Part shown: positions 24,136 through 34,551 of the stretch, one piece after another
Numbering within the stretch: the first letter of the stretch is position 1
Layout of the letters: each line of letters starts with the position of its first letter
Origin: Bilabrum cf. latius
Taxonomy: Eukaryota; Bigyra: Bicosoecida; Bigyra; Bicosoecida
Length of the DNA stretch: 64,000 nt
Assembly (NCBI GenBank): GCA_965178125.1
Contig: OZ237753.1
Location: forward strand, 434,001 to 498,000
Reading direction: 5' to 3'
The notes under the pieces: model-generated
Seen by the model: the letters and a program-made list of their open reading frames with translations, nothing else
The model's database searches: none
What the model was told of the DNA's origin: nothing
Program-made: the position numbers and the translations under genes

Positions 24136-24533
24136 ATGGCAGACATCTCAGAGGAGCTTAAGAAGGTAGAAAACATTATCAGGTACCGTTCAAGCTTGGA
24201 GTGAGCAAGCCATTGCCTCTTGCACGCTGATTCAAGCAAGAAGTTGTTTCCAAGCACTCCAGCCTTGTGGCGTTCACCATCTACCCACCACGTAGGATGT
24301 ACAACAATGTCGTTGAAACAGCATTCACTCGATGCGTCTACGGATTTCGGTCGAGCGAGATGGCACCAGAGGAGAAGAAGTGCTTTGCCGAAACTACCAC
24401 AAAGATGCTGCGACATGCAGCACGATGCCGCCAGCGATTCGCTGAGATTTAGCAGATCAAGCAGTCTGAGATCCAGGAGAAGATGAAGAAGGCGGCAAAG
24501 GTTGGTGATGACGTTGCTGGACCCTCGTTCTGA
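24136..24533 (+). CDS. Tim9-like small mitochondrial import chaperone
   Basis: There are two exons, 24136-24182 and 24296-24533, with a GT-AG intron of 113 bp; the protein is 94 residues. It matches the small Tim family, which ferries hydrophobic precursors across the mitochondrial intermembrane space: MYNNVVETAF, then CVYGF, EEKKCF and RQRFAEI follow the Tim9 pattern (LYxNLVExCF, CVxDF, KExxC, QRFQE). In-frame TAG 24450-24452 falls just after RFAEI, where relatives have Gln or another polar residue. Canonical members have twin CX3C motifs. Here the outer cysteines are replaced (AFTRC and CFAET), leaving only the inner pair. It ends at TGA. Confidence 0.8.
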
Positions 24534-24793
24534 CGAGCTAGGTGCACCGCTATTGTTGTCGATACCCATGATTTCTCGCTTGCTCTTGGCGCACATGATG
24601 CTGTACAGCTGAGTTACGGACATATTATTTCTGTGCAGTCGGCAATCTAGTCATTCATGCACGCTCAATGCGGTCTCGTGGGAATCGCAAAGACAGTGCT
24701 TCAGTCGGCCCGAGACGGTAGCGTGGGATAGCGTGGCTGGGAATGACACGAACTGCACGAAGCTCGTCGCAAAAGCATTTGATGCAATCATAA

Positions 24794-26232
24794 TTAGCTT
24801 GTTCCTCCAGCCTTAGCGCCCGTCGCAGCACCGGCTGCCGCCGCCGGCGCCTCGTCCTCCTCGTCCTCGTCCTCGTCGACCTCAACCCAGTTGAAGAAGG
24901 CGAACAGCCACTCGATGAACGTGATCGTTCCGTCGTGGTCAAAGTCCAGCTCAGCAAAGCGCTCCTCGGACAGGAAGTGCATGGCATCGCTGTGCGCCTT
25001 GCCGCCCTTCTGCGGCGTCCTCTTCACGCCGGCGGCAGGCGACAGCATGGCCAGCTGGGACATCTTCTCCTCCAGCTCCTCCCGTCTGATCACGCCCGTG
25101 CACTTGAGGTCGAACTGGATGTACGAGTCCAGGACCAGGTTGAACGCGTAGGCCAGCGCCCGGCCGTCGCCGGCCGTGAGGCTCTCCCGCAGCTAACCAG
25201 TATTGACACGCTACAATGCGCCCGTCCCCTGCAGCACGGGGGGCAGCGGCTCCGCAGCCGCGTCACCGTCCCCGTGCACCCCCCCGTCCGCCCCGCTGCC
25301 GCTGCCGCCAGACACGGCCGCCGGCCCGCCCGCCTCAGACCCGGCTGCAACGGGAACGGCACCTGGGACCTCCAGATCTCCAGCCGATTCATCTGCGGAT
25401 GCCGAGTCCGGCTTGGGACCATCCGCCGGTGCGATGGGGATGTCGCCCAGCAGGTACCCAAGGGCGAGGCAGATGAGGAACGACTTGAAGCTGAGTTTCT
25501 CGCTGTGGTACACGTCCGCCTCATGGAACACTTGCTTGATGTCGTCGTCAGACATCTTGGTGGCTCCTAGGTCTCGCATGGCGTGCACCAATTCACCGTA
25601 CTCGATGGAGCCGCTCCTGTCCGTGTCGTACGTGTGGAATGCCCGGTGGATGCGACGAAACGTTTCACGGATGATGCCGAACTTCAGCAGGATGCGGTTG
25701 AACGGAGTAGGCCTGCGCAAAAATGTTAAATAGAGTACAGTATAAAGCTATAGATTCCTACGCTGAATTGATGAGCAGGATCTAACGCGTTTGCAGAATT
25801 TGTTCGTTGCCTTTCCCGCTCGGAAAGGCAACGAACAAAGACGCAACAGCAGCGCACATCGGTCACGCAATCACGTATAGTAGGACGATAGTTATTGTGG
25901 CAAGCCATAGAAATCTCACTTGGTTGACATGACCTTCTCTTTCAGTTGTATCAATTTCTAGACCCTGCAAGACTTGAGCGGAGAATCGAGGTCCAGCCCA
26001 AGATATCATGTGTGTAGAGCACAGATAGACAAGCGTTAATACATTGTTTCTGCGCCCGTGTCGGCATGAAGATACGGGACATACGACTTGACTAGGCGTT
26101 CGCACACTGCAGGTCTCACCTCTCCGCTATCTTCTCGTGAGCCAGATCTGGGAGGACCACTCTCCTTTTGCTGCTCTCCTTATCATCGCCTCCGCCAGGT
26201 TTCTCAACTGAAAGGCTGCTTACAGCCGCCAT
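24794..26232 (-). CDS. EF-hand calcium-binding protein
   Basis: Exon 1 is 26232-26120 (MAAVSSLSVEK...). A GT-AG intron of 407 bp follows, and exon 2 runs 25712-24794, ending in TAA. The phase fits: AG joins G to give Arg. The first EF-hand is canonical (YDTDRSGSIEYGEL). A degenerate second hand follows (ADVYHSEKLSFKSF). A long Gly/Ala/Pro-rich insert comes next, then a degenerate third hand (FDLKCTGVIRREEL) and a canonical fourth (LDFDHDGTITFIEW). The tail is acidic and Ala-rich. Two in-frame TAGs lie close together near 25217 and 25196. It probably acts as a calmodulin-like Ca2+ sensor, with two hands likely to bind calcium; the partner is unknown. Its start lies only 220 bp from that of the malic enzyme on the other strand. 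Confidence 0.8.
25799..25839. repeat. Perfect 18-bp hairpin inside an intron
   Basis: The arm TTTGTTCGTTGCCTTTCC is followed by a 5-base loop (CGCTC) and its exact reverse complement. It lies within the 407-bp intron of the EF-hand gene. Confidence 0.85.
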
Positions 26233-26452
26233 TATTCTAGTGTTGCCACTTGGATTGGACGTTGAGTAAAGGTTCCGCTACAAATTGATCGGAGCGCATG
26301 GAATCGGCGGCGCCGCCGAGGCGGTGCCTCATTTCAGCACGAGGCCGAAAGCTGCTCAAGGCAGCTGCAAACTCGTCTCTCTCGCTAGTTCGGACGACAT
26401 CTGTCCATATTTTTCAGCATTGCAGCAAGATCACACTGCACCCTCTCTTGAA

Positions 26453-28315
26453 ATGAGAAGATTAATGCGGCGGCTTGCCGCTTCGACAACACGCCGTTGC
26501 CGACCCGTATCGATTGCCTGTTGCAGGTGCATTGCATCGTCCGCGGTACCCAGAAAGTTCGGTTCATCAACTTCAGCTTTATCGGAAGATTCCTTCGAGG
26601 CGCTGATGGGCGACAAGAAAGCGCCTGGTATCAGGACAAGTCGCGCATTCATCACTCCGCAGCGAACGAAGCGACGGGGGCTTGGCATCGTGCACGACCC
26701 GATTGTCAACAAAGGTACAGGATTCTCTGTTGCAGAGCGAGACTACTTGCGGATTCGGGGGCTGGTACCGCCTCGATAGCTAGACCTCGAGACGCAGACG
26801 AAGAAGATATACAATGCGGTGCAGGAGCAGGAATCCGACCTCCGCAAGGCCCTGTACATCAACGACTTGCAGGACAGGAACGAGACAGCCTTTTTCAGGC
26901 TGCTCATTGACCACATTGAGGAGCTCGCACCCATCATTTACACCCCCACGGTCGGCAGGCTCTGCCAGCGCTTCGGCACGCAGTTCCGTCGATCTCGAGG
27001 CATGTATTTTTCGGCCGAGGACAAGGGCATGATGGGAACCATGGTGCACAACTGGCCTCATGAGGACGTCGAAGTCATCGTGGTCACGGACGGCTCCCGG
27101 ATCCTGGGCCTGGGCGACTTGGGCACCAATGGGATGGGCATCCCCATCGGCAAGCTCGCGCTCTACTGCGCCGCCGGGGGCTTGCACCCGCGCAAGGTCC
27201 TCCCGGTCATGTTCGACTGCGGGACGGACAACCCGGAGCTGCTGAACGACCCGTTTTACCTTGGCCTGCAGCAGCCCAGGCTCAAGGGTCAGGAGTATTA
27301 CGAGCTGTTCGACGAGTTCATGAACGCCATCCAGTACCGATGGCCCCACGCCCTCGTCCAGTTCGAAGACTTCAAGACGGACCACGCGCAGGCACTCCTG
27401 GACAAGTACCGCCACCGCGCGCTGTGCTTCAACGACGACATCCAGGGAACAGGGGTCACCACCCTGGCCGGTCTCCTGAGCGCGCTGCGGTCCACGAGCA
27501 CCCCCAAGCTGCAGGACCAGAGGATCGTGGTGGTGGGCGCGGGGAGCGCGGGCATCGGCGTGGCGAACCAGATCCTGGACGCGATGAAGAGGGAGGGACT
27601 CAGCGAGCAGGACGCGCTGGAGCGCTTCTGGGTGCTCGACCAGTACGGCCTCATCCATCGCAACAGGGACCCGAGGAGCCTCATGCGGCAGCAGAGGGCA
27701 TACGTGCGGTGGGACGAGGAGGAGTCCATCACGCTCGAGCAGACCGTAGAGAAGGTCAAGCCCACAGTTCTGCTCGGCCTGACGGGACAGGGGGGCATCT
27801 TCACGGAGGAAGCCATCAGGGGCATGGCGAGCCACGTGGACAAGCCCATTGTGTTCCCTCTGTCGAACCCCACGTCGAGCGCCGAATGCACGGCGGAGCA
27901 GGCATACGAGTGGACCGACGGCCGGTGCGTGTTTGCGAGCGGGTCTCCCTTCGAGCCCGTCGAGCACAAGGGCAAGACCTTGCGGCCATCCCAGTGCAAC
28001 AACATGTTCGTGTTCCCCGGAGTCGGACTCGGAGCCAGCTTGGTGCGCGCGCGAGGCGTCACTGACGACATGCTGCATCAGGCGGCGGTGACCCTGGCGC
28101 ACTCCGTCTCGGAGGAAGAGATCTCCAAGGGGATGGTGTTCCCCAGCGTCAGCAACATCCGGGACGTGTCCAGGAAGGTGGGCGCGGCCGTGGCTCGGAC
28201 CGCGCTGGCGGACGGGATTGCGAGGTACACCCCCCCAGCGGGCAAGCTGGAGGACTGGGTGGGCCGCATGATGTACGAGCCGGAGTACGCGCCCGTCATC
28301 AACGACGTGTACTGA
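26453..28315 (+). CDS. Malic enzyme, probably mitochondrial
   Basis: The protein is 620 residues. Malic enzyme oxidatively decarboxylates malate to pyruvate with NAD or NADP. Family motifs are all present: the entry motif LRIRGLVPPR, YTPTVGRLCQRFG with the catalytic Tyr, TDGSRILGLGDLGTNGMG, GIPIGKLAL with the catalytic Lys, FEDFKTDHA, FNDDIQGTG (metal site), VVVGAGSAGIG (dinucleotide fold) and LSNPTSSAECTAEQAY. The chosen ATG opens an Arg/Ser/Ala-rich stretch (MRRLMRRLAASTTRRCRP) typical of a mitochondrial transit peptide. One in-frame TAG (26777-26779) follows VPPR, at a position variable among homologues. The gene ends at TGA. It is divergently paired with the EF-hand gene. Confidence 0.93.
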
Positions 28316-28650
28316 GAGAACTTTATACGACAAAGGCGCGGTCGATGGGGTTGCGCGCAGCTTGACCCGCGCTTATGTGACTCTGCTGCATCGGCTTTGC
28401 ACTTTGTGCGTCGTGGGGGTGGAGCTGCCTGCCATCCCTGCCGGACGGACACTTGAGACGTTCGTTTGCGTGGGGCAACTGGATTAAAACGGTCGTTTGG
28501 TTGCTTGTACAACCATAATTAGATACAGTTCTACAGATCGCACTTCATTTCTGCTTCTGTTTGCCGGGGAGTGGTCCTTGACAACCTCCCGCCGTGCGAT
28601 CCGTGGAATCACCATCAATCAGATGGAGCATTTTCCACTTGATACACTGC

Positions 28651-30355
28651 TCAGATGAAATCGTAGTCCTCCCCCTCCTCCTCCTGCTCGCCGTCCTCAG
28701 CCTCATCCTTCGAGCTACCTCTTTCCGGACCCACGGGGCCTTGTGGCTCGGTGGCCTTGCCGGCACCTGCTGCACCAGCACCAGCGCCAGCACCACCCGA
28801 AGTGTCAAAGAGGTCGCCTTCATCATCATCTTCATCTTCTTCATCGTCCTCGAATGCGAGCGGGTACCGCAGCAGAGCCCCGATCCCGCCGAAGCCCATC
28901 CGGAGCATGCAGGCCTCCTGGGACTCTCCCAATAGATCCGTTGAGTCGCCAGCACCAGGGCCAGGACAGCCGACCCAGACCACCCTTGCGCCCTCCACCG
29001 ACTCAACGGATTTCTTGCCGCTGTCGGTCCCGGGCCCAGCCGCGGCACCAGCGTGCGACGCACCCTGCAGTGCGACGTCCTCAAGAATACGAAGGCACCT
29101 CGATAGCTCCAGGTCTCCAGCGGAACCGTCGCCGCGCGCCAGCCGCCGGGCACGCTCCTCACGGCCTTCGAGCTTCCATCGCATTTCGGCCATGCCGCCG
29201 ATCCCAGGCGGCGAGGTGTGAGACGGCTCCTTGTCCCCTGCGGAACCTCCACCCTTGCCGGAGGCGCCCCGCATTTGGGTCCATCGCGAACCCTCCGACA
29301 CGAGCACGCATTTGACGGCCCCTGCTGCCCACGCCTGCAGCACGTGAGCGGCACCGTAGCACGCACGGACGCCGCCCGCAGCACCGGCACCGGCTGAACC
29401 CACGTCGATCGGCGCCTCGGTCAGCCTGCGGAACATCTCCCGCAGGAGGTCCTCCTCGTCTGCGCGGCGCCGGTTCCGCAGAGCGCCAGCGGCAGCCTCC
29501 ATGGCCACCCGCAGGCCCAGCCGGCCCCCGTACTCGGACGCGACTTGCAGTACGGGGGCACGGTGCTTGCCACCGCTGCCCGCTGGCGAAGAGGAGGACA
29601 AGGGGGACGGCCCGCCGCCGGGCATCCCTGCGACCATCTTCGCAAGCTTGGCAGCCACTTGGTCGCAAACAGACCCACCAGAGGTTCCCGCGACCACTGA
29701 GGCCTCAGTGACGAGCCTCCCCGCCCCGTCGCGGAAGGCGAGCATGGCGGCGTCGCAGACCCGAGCACTTGCTTCATCGACCTGGCCCTCTCTCAGCCTC
29801 TGGAACCGAGGAGCGCTCTGGCCTCCCTTTCTGTGCTTTGGGGCGATGGAAAAGGACACGGTGCGGTGGGACCATGCCCGCTCTCCGTCGGTCAAGCAGA
29901 TGCTCGCTTCACCAGGACCGAGCACGATCACGCCGGCTGTTCTTGCGCCGGCTCCGCTCGCCGCTTCGACGGACTGTCGCAGCTAATCCAGGTCAAAGAC
30001 ACGGCATGCACCTGTAAGTGTGGTGTTGTACCGGAATTGGGGGAGCGAGCAGGCATACGTCAGACGAGGACGCGAACACAGCTAGCCCAGACTTTGGAAC
30101 CGAGTTCTTCAGGGAAGCTTGGACCATCCCAAGCTGCGACCGCACTTTACCGATGCAGGCTATCACACTACTACGGTTACTCTTGCTTCGAATCTTGCTG
30201 GCGGACGCCGCCTGCTCTCCAAGCGCAGACATCGCCGCGGCAATCGTCGAGTTTGGTTTCAGGTACAGCGACACCATAGATTCGTCGGCCTCCTTCGGGC
30301 ATCTCCATTCGGACAGTACATCGACATCAAGTCGACTTGCTACTCGCACCTGCAT
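28651..30355 (-). CDS. Divergent eRF1-family translation release factor
   Basis: eRF1 reads stop codons in the ribosomal A site and triggers peptide release. All three domains are visible. The N domain (30355-29993) has ESMVSLYLKPNSTI, which matches the SMISLIIPPKDQI block. It also has SASKIRSKSNRSSVI, which matches the TASNIKSRVNRLSVL block. Domain 2 has IAPKHRKGGQSAPRFQRLR with the catalytic GGQ at 29826-29818. Domain 3 has ACYGAAHVLQAWAAGAVKCVL and MGFGGIGALLRYPLAF, matching the C-terminal FGGIGGILRY. NIKS is replaced by K-I-R-S (30196-30185) and GTS by D-E-S (30286-30278). The joint between domains 1 and 2 near 30000-29960 needs a short intron that I could not place. A TAG at about 29985 precedes domain 2. 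The tail is acidic and the gene ends at TGA. It may be the organism's own eRF1 or a divergent paralogue. The frame also stays open upstream of 30355. Confidence 0.82.
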
Positions 30356-31126
30356 ATCTCTATCCTATGTGGTGGCTGTTAGAAGTGATTCTATCGCTGC
30401 GTTCTGGGTCTACAAAAAAAAACCGGAACCGTCCTCGGCAGACTCCTCTCGGCAGGAACAGACCTTTCCGCGCTTTGGGGCGATGGAAACGGACACCGAA
30501 TTGCGGTTTCTGGTCCGACGCCCGGTGAAATGTTCGCTTTGACGCGCCAAAATAGTTTGCACGGGATTCGTGTGTGTGCTGGGCATACTCTTTCTTGCCG
30601 TTCGTCATCTACCAGCAAAGTCGCGTGCCACGGACATGCTGCTGGCCCAGCAACCAAGTGTAATAGTTTGCTGGGAGATCACTGCTCTAGCCATTTCATA
30701 CTCTGAGTTGAATTGATCAACTTGCTCGCCCCACCTGGAGTTCATCTCTCATTTCAGCATCGCCAGTTTGCGACTGTTTGTGTGCTCGCAATGGCGTGCG
30801 ACCACAGGTGTACCGGCCAACTTGAACACCCAAAACGGTGCATATTTGCTGCTGGCCAGCGGACCAAAAAACTAACAATGAGTAATTTAGTGACGCGGGA
30901 GACGCCCCAACAGCGATGATGTCGTAGCCAGTCCTTGATTTGTTCCCTGCCTCGCATGCACGAGATGACGAGCGAGGCAGGGCACTGGACACCAGCGCCA
31001 ATCAACTGCAAGTCACAAAAAGCCCACGTCACACCTGGCTGCCCAGCAGGCACACATTGCAGCATCAAGCACGCTGGGTTCGAATAAGTTCAATTAGATT
31101 TCCTTGCTGTTATTTGCTTCGATCAG
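30356..31126. other. Divergent region between the eRF1-like gene and the gene array
   Basis: The minus-strand frame of the eRF1-like gene stays open to at least about 30560 if TAG is sense, so part of this stretch may be coding. Around 30473-30500 lies a short near-copy of the sequence that precedes the GGQ codons. Beyond 30600 I see nothing. Confidence 0.45.
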
Positions 31127-33968
31127 ATGGGCTGCGGAACCTCTACTTTGGCAGCAGTGCACGTAAGATGCGATACACGCGCGAGCTACCGCTTGCAAAT
31201 TAGCCGTCTGGAGAGACAATGATTTTGCGTTTTTAGCAGCACCAATGGGACCACTGCCGGTCGTATTCCCCACGTGATGTGCCTTGATCGATGATTTGCT
31301 GGACACGCACCTCGATTCTGTTAGATTTGGTGTGTCGCTCGCAACAAACGCGCACCTCTGCCAGTCAAGCTTGCTGCCAGTGACCAACGATGGGTGGATC
31401 TCGCAGGCCAACCAGCAAGACTCTTTTGAGGTGACGCGCAGCAGCCACGAGGAACTTTAGAGCGATCGGCCACATGCGATTGAACATGGCACTGGAACCA
31501 ATAGAACCCCGATGGTAGCGCCTATGCGGAAAGATCTGAGGGGCGCTGCCGCAGCTGGAAAAAAGCTGCTGCTCCCTGTCGGGCAGATAATCAAATCTGG
31601 TCGTCCGCGGCACCGGCACGTGCAATTATGGGTTCTTTCGGCGCATCGTAACAAGCACGCCAGGATATACTTCGCCTCAGGCCCGCTCGAGGCCATCGCG
31701 GTCCAGCGGTGGTTCACTAAGCTGCACGCAGAGATGATCTCGGCATGCAAGGGCAGCCATCAATATCATAAATGTCACTCGCAGTGCTATCGGGAATTGC
31801 AGCGAGGAGCTCCCATGGTGCAGCCTTTTACCATGGGCTCCACGGTACTGGCGTCGCCAAGGTATCTTGGGGTGAGGACCAGGCGAGTTCTCGCGCAAGA
31901 TGCCTGCGATTCTGAAGTATTGCCATGCGTGCTCGAAGCTACGGCAACATTCGATATAGATGTCGGAGAAACCGAAATTAGGTACGAAGTCTTCGGGCAG
32001 CTGCCGATCGAGGATATGGCGGTAATGATGCCTGACCCGCTCGGGGACTAGCTCTGTAGCTAGCCATCTGCGACTTTCATCTCGTCAGAGTCTTCACCGA
32101 AGTAGCTTCCGCGCCACAAAGAGCTGCCAAAGTCGCGCCTGAGGCCGAATATGCCGTCCGGCGTTTTGCGGAGTACAAGCGCTCCAGCTTCCATGCGGCG
32201 TCGTAGCCCCGCTGGCGCTGCTACCAAATCACAAGAAAGTAGGCAGGGCTGTTGTCATAGGGCGCAATTGAACTTAAGCGTAGACTAGTACACACGACGA
32301 TGTGACAGTCACCTGTCCGTAGTTCGCGAGGTCACCGTCGAGGATGCCAGCCTTCCATCGATGGATTCGGACAGTAATTCTACGAAGAGCTCTTCGAGAA
32401 CATGCAAATGCAGCCAGAAACTTATAGCAGGAATCGCTGATGCGCACGTGCAATCGCCGGCCTGCCAGAGCGAAAAGGATGTGGATCAACCACTGTCAGC
32501 GCCGGCGGTTGCAACCTGTTTCCAACAGGATGGTGTCGACAGCGTTGCACTGGAGTCTCCTCCTGTGCAACTGCACGCCCAGGCATCTCTTGGGGCTATT
32601 GGCGGCTGTGCTGTTGGAAGGGGGCAGCATTTCACGGAAGCGAGCACGCCGACCGAGCAGCCCCGTGCTTGTATTGCCACCAATGCGGGCTCCAACGCCC
32701 ACCGGCAGGAGGAAATGCTCGGAATATATGTGGCCAGAAGCTTTACGTGCACGAGTACTCGTAGAGGCAGCCGGGGAAAAGCCGGTGAGCACTTGCGCGA
32801 CTCGAACAGAACATCGCCGAGCTGTGCAGGGGGCAGCTCCCAATCTGGTCGCACCGAGTCTGGGAGCGTATCGTTTCCGGGAAAAAGCTCGTTGGTCGAG
32901 TCCTACTTGCCTGGCGTTGGGAGGGGAGACCGAATACACGATCTTTCCACTGGTACGCCTGGCACCTTGGAGCTCCCGCCGAGCATATTTTACAGCACAC
33001 ACGCCGGCAACAGCTTCCGGCCGGGTGGTGATCCGAAGCGGGGAAACCACAAGCTGCCACGAGAGCGCATCCCGTACGGTGACAATGCGCGACGATCGCA
33101 CATGAATGCTGCGACAACTGGCACTGCGCTGCCGAGGCATAGAGGCCGGGAGGCTTCAGCTGCTCGACGGCTCTCCCGCGGCGCCAAGCCCTCAAACGAG
33201 CAACGTTTCAAGCTTGGGGGCGAGAAGGCGCGCGGATCTCATCGAATCTATGGAAGTCCAACCCGTGGTACCGCGGGTAGACGTAGGGGCAGATCAAGAA
33301 GCTTGGGCACCGGCGCTCCACAAGCTGCTCGCTCGCTCCTGCCAGCGTCGACCTCTTCCATCAGTGGCACCATTGGCACCAGTGGCAGTGGAGTGCAATC
33401 AGATCTCGGGTTTCAAGACCGGCAGTTGCCCAGTTAGCCCCGGGGAGGCCATGAGGCAGACACCAGCAGCACCTCAAATTCGAGCAGCATCTATTTCGGC
33501 GCGACGAGCTTGCTGGCATCTGCCTCAAGTTGGTCAGTCTCCGGTGGTGGTGGCCAGTTCGACCGCTTCGTCCCCGTGGAGCTGATTTTGCCTCCAGGTG
33601 GAATGGAGAAGAAGCAGGCCAAGAGAAATGGCGAGCACGACGCGGCCTGGGGCGAAACCGATTCAGATGACGACTCGGAGGAAGAGTATGAAGAAGGGGG
33701 TCCTGCCCACCGAGTCGATCAGTCGCGGTACGCAGCGGCGCACGAGCGACCATCGCGTTCGTCCGGGGATATCGGTTCAGGGAGTGACGAGAGAGAGGGC
33801 GAAGATTCTACAGACGAATTCAGTGCGGTGCTGAACCCGCTGTTCCTGATTAGGACGGAGGGTCCCGTGTGGGGGGCTCTCATGAGGCGAGCAGGATTCG
33901 TGCACGGGCTGAGGAAGCTGCTCGGGCTGCGGCAGCTGGCTGTTGTAAGGCTAGGGGTTGTCCAATGA
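31127..33968 (+). CDS. Array gene A1: Met-Gly-Cys protein of an unrecognised tandem family
   Basis: This is the first of four tandem paralogues. Exon 1 is 31127-31162 (MGCGTSTLAAVH, donor GTAAGA). The last exon is open from about 31370 to TGA 33966-33968, read through several TAGs (including 31458, 32049, 32064 and 33435). Gly2-Cys3 is a classic dual N-myristoylation and palmitoylation pattern, suggesting membrane attachment. Modules in order: module 1 (HVQLWVLSAHRNKHARIYFASG followed by a helix with Trp, EAIAVQRWFTKL); module 2 (PFTMGSTVLASPRYL); the box ARSFTCTS; a long Ser-rich region; the box QFDRFVPVELILPPGG; and the C-terminal module NPLFLIRTEGPVWGAL then LRKLLGLRQLAVVRL. Module 1 has the strand-strand-helix-Trp pattern of the end of a PH domain, but that is only a resemblance. 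The function is unknown. Confidence 0.75.
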
Positions 33969-34551
33969 GGTTTTGCTTGATTAGCTTATGGCGTGCGTGC
34001 ACAATTTTCGGTCGGTCGTCTGAGGCTTCGGCACTAACCAATGTAGATTCCTGTGGCCTCTTGTCACAACACGTGGCATGCCAGACTTCTGACCTCGCTC
34101 ACTTGTAGTGGAACGTTAATAACTAGAGGCACGACGATTTTTTGTGTCTTTTGTAAGCGCTGAATTGATTTTGGGTCTGCCGATGACGGCGATGCGGCTA
34201 GATCTACTACTAGTATCCCCGAGCTGCCACCACTCGAAGTGCGAGGCGTGGGCTGGCGCCCTGACCCTGCTGCAGCTACAGCAAAGATCACGACCGTTAG
34301 TACCGCCCAGTTGTAATCCATTATTGCCATGTCCTGGGCCAAAGCCAATAGATGTGCGTAGGTGTGACGATGCATGCCACAAAGTGGCGCCAATCACGGC
34401 CCAGTCACCACGTGCACGGCCTACGCAGGGTCACACCGAATCGACCCTACATCTATCGCTTCTTTCGCTTGATTGCAGAATCGGCCAAACACACAGAACA
34501 GCCCCACTACTTGTGACAAATACCCGTAGACTGGGCAGTGTGCCAGGAGTC
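33969..34551. other. Spacer between array genes A1 and A2
   Basis: No gene is supported. It should contain the A1 3' UTR and the A2 promoter. Confidence 0.5.

Noticed and set aside
25195-25225. The two close TAGs in the EF-hand gene as the ends of a 17-base mini-intron
   Set aside because: GTGTCAATACTGGTTAG has GT and AG ends and sits between the two TAGs, but other introns here are 90 bases or longer. The frame is kept if both TAGs are simply read.
26776-26782. UAG as leucine
   Set aside because: The malic enzyme site alone would allow a hydrophobic residue. The ABC, metallophosphatase, SLC38 and Costars sites favour a polar residue, and Gln fits them all.
31065-31090. tRNA-like GGTTCGAA box
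   Set aside because: No matching acceptor stem, D-loop box or anticodon arm lies at the right distance. I found no supported tRNA or rRNA in the window.
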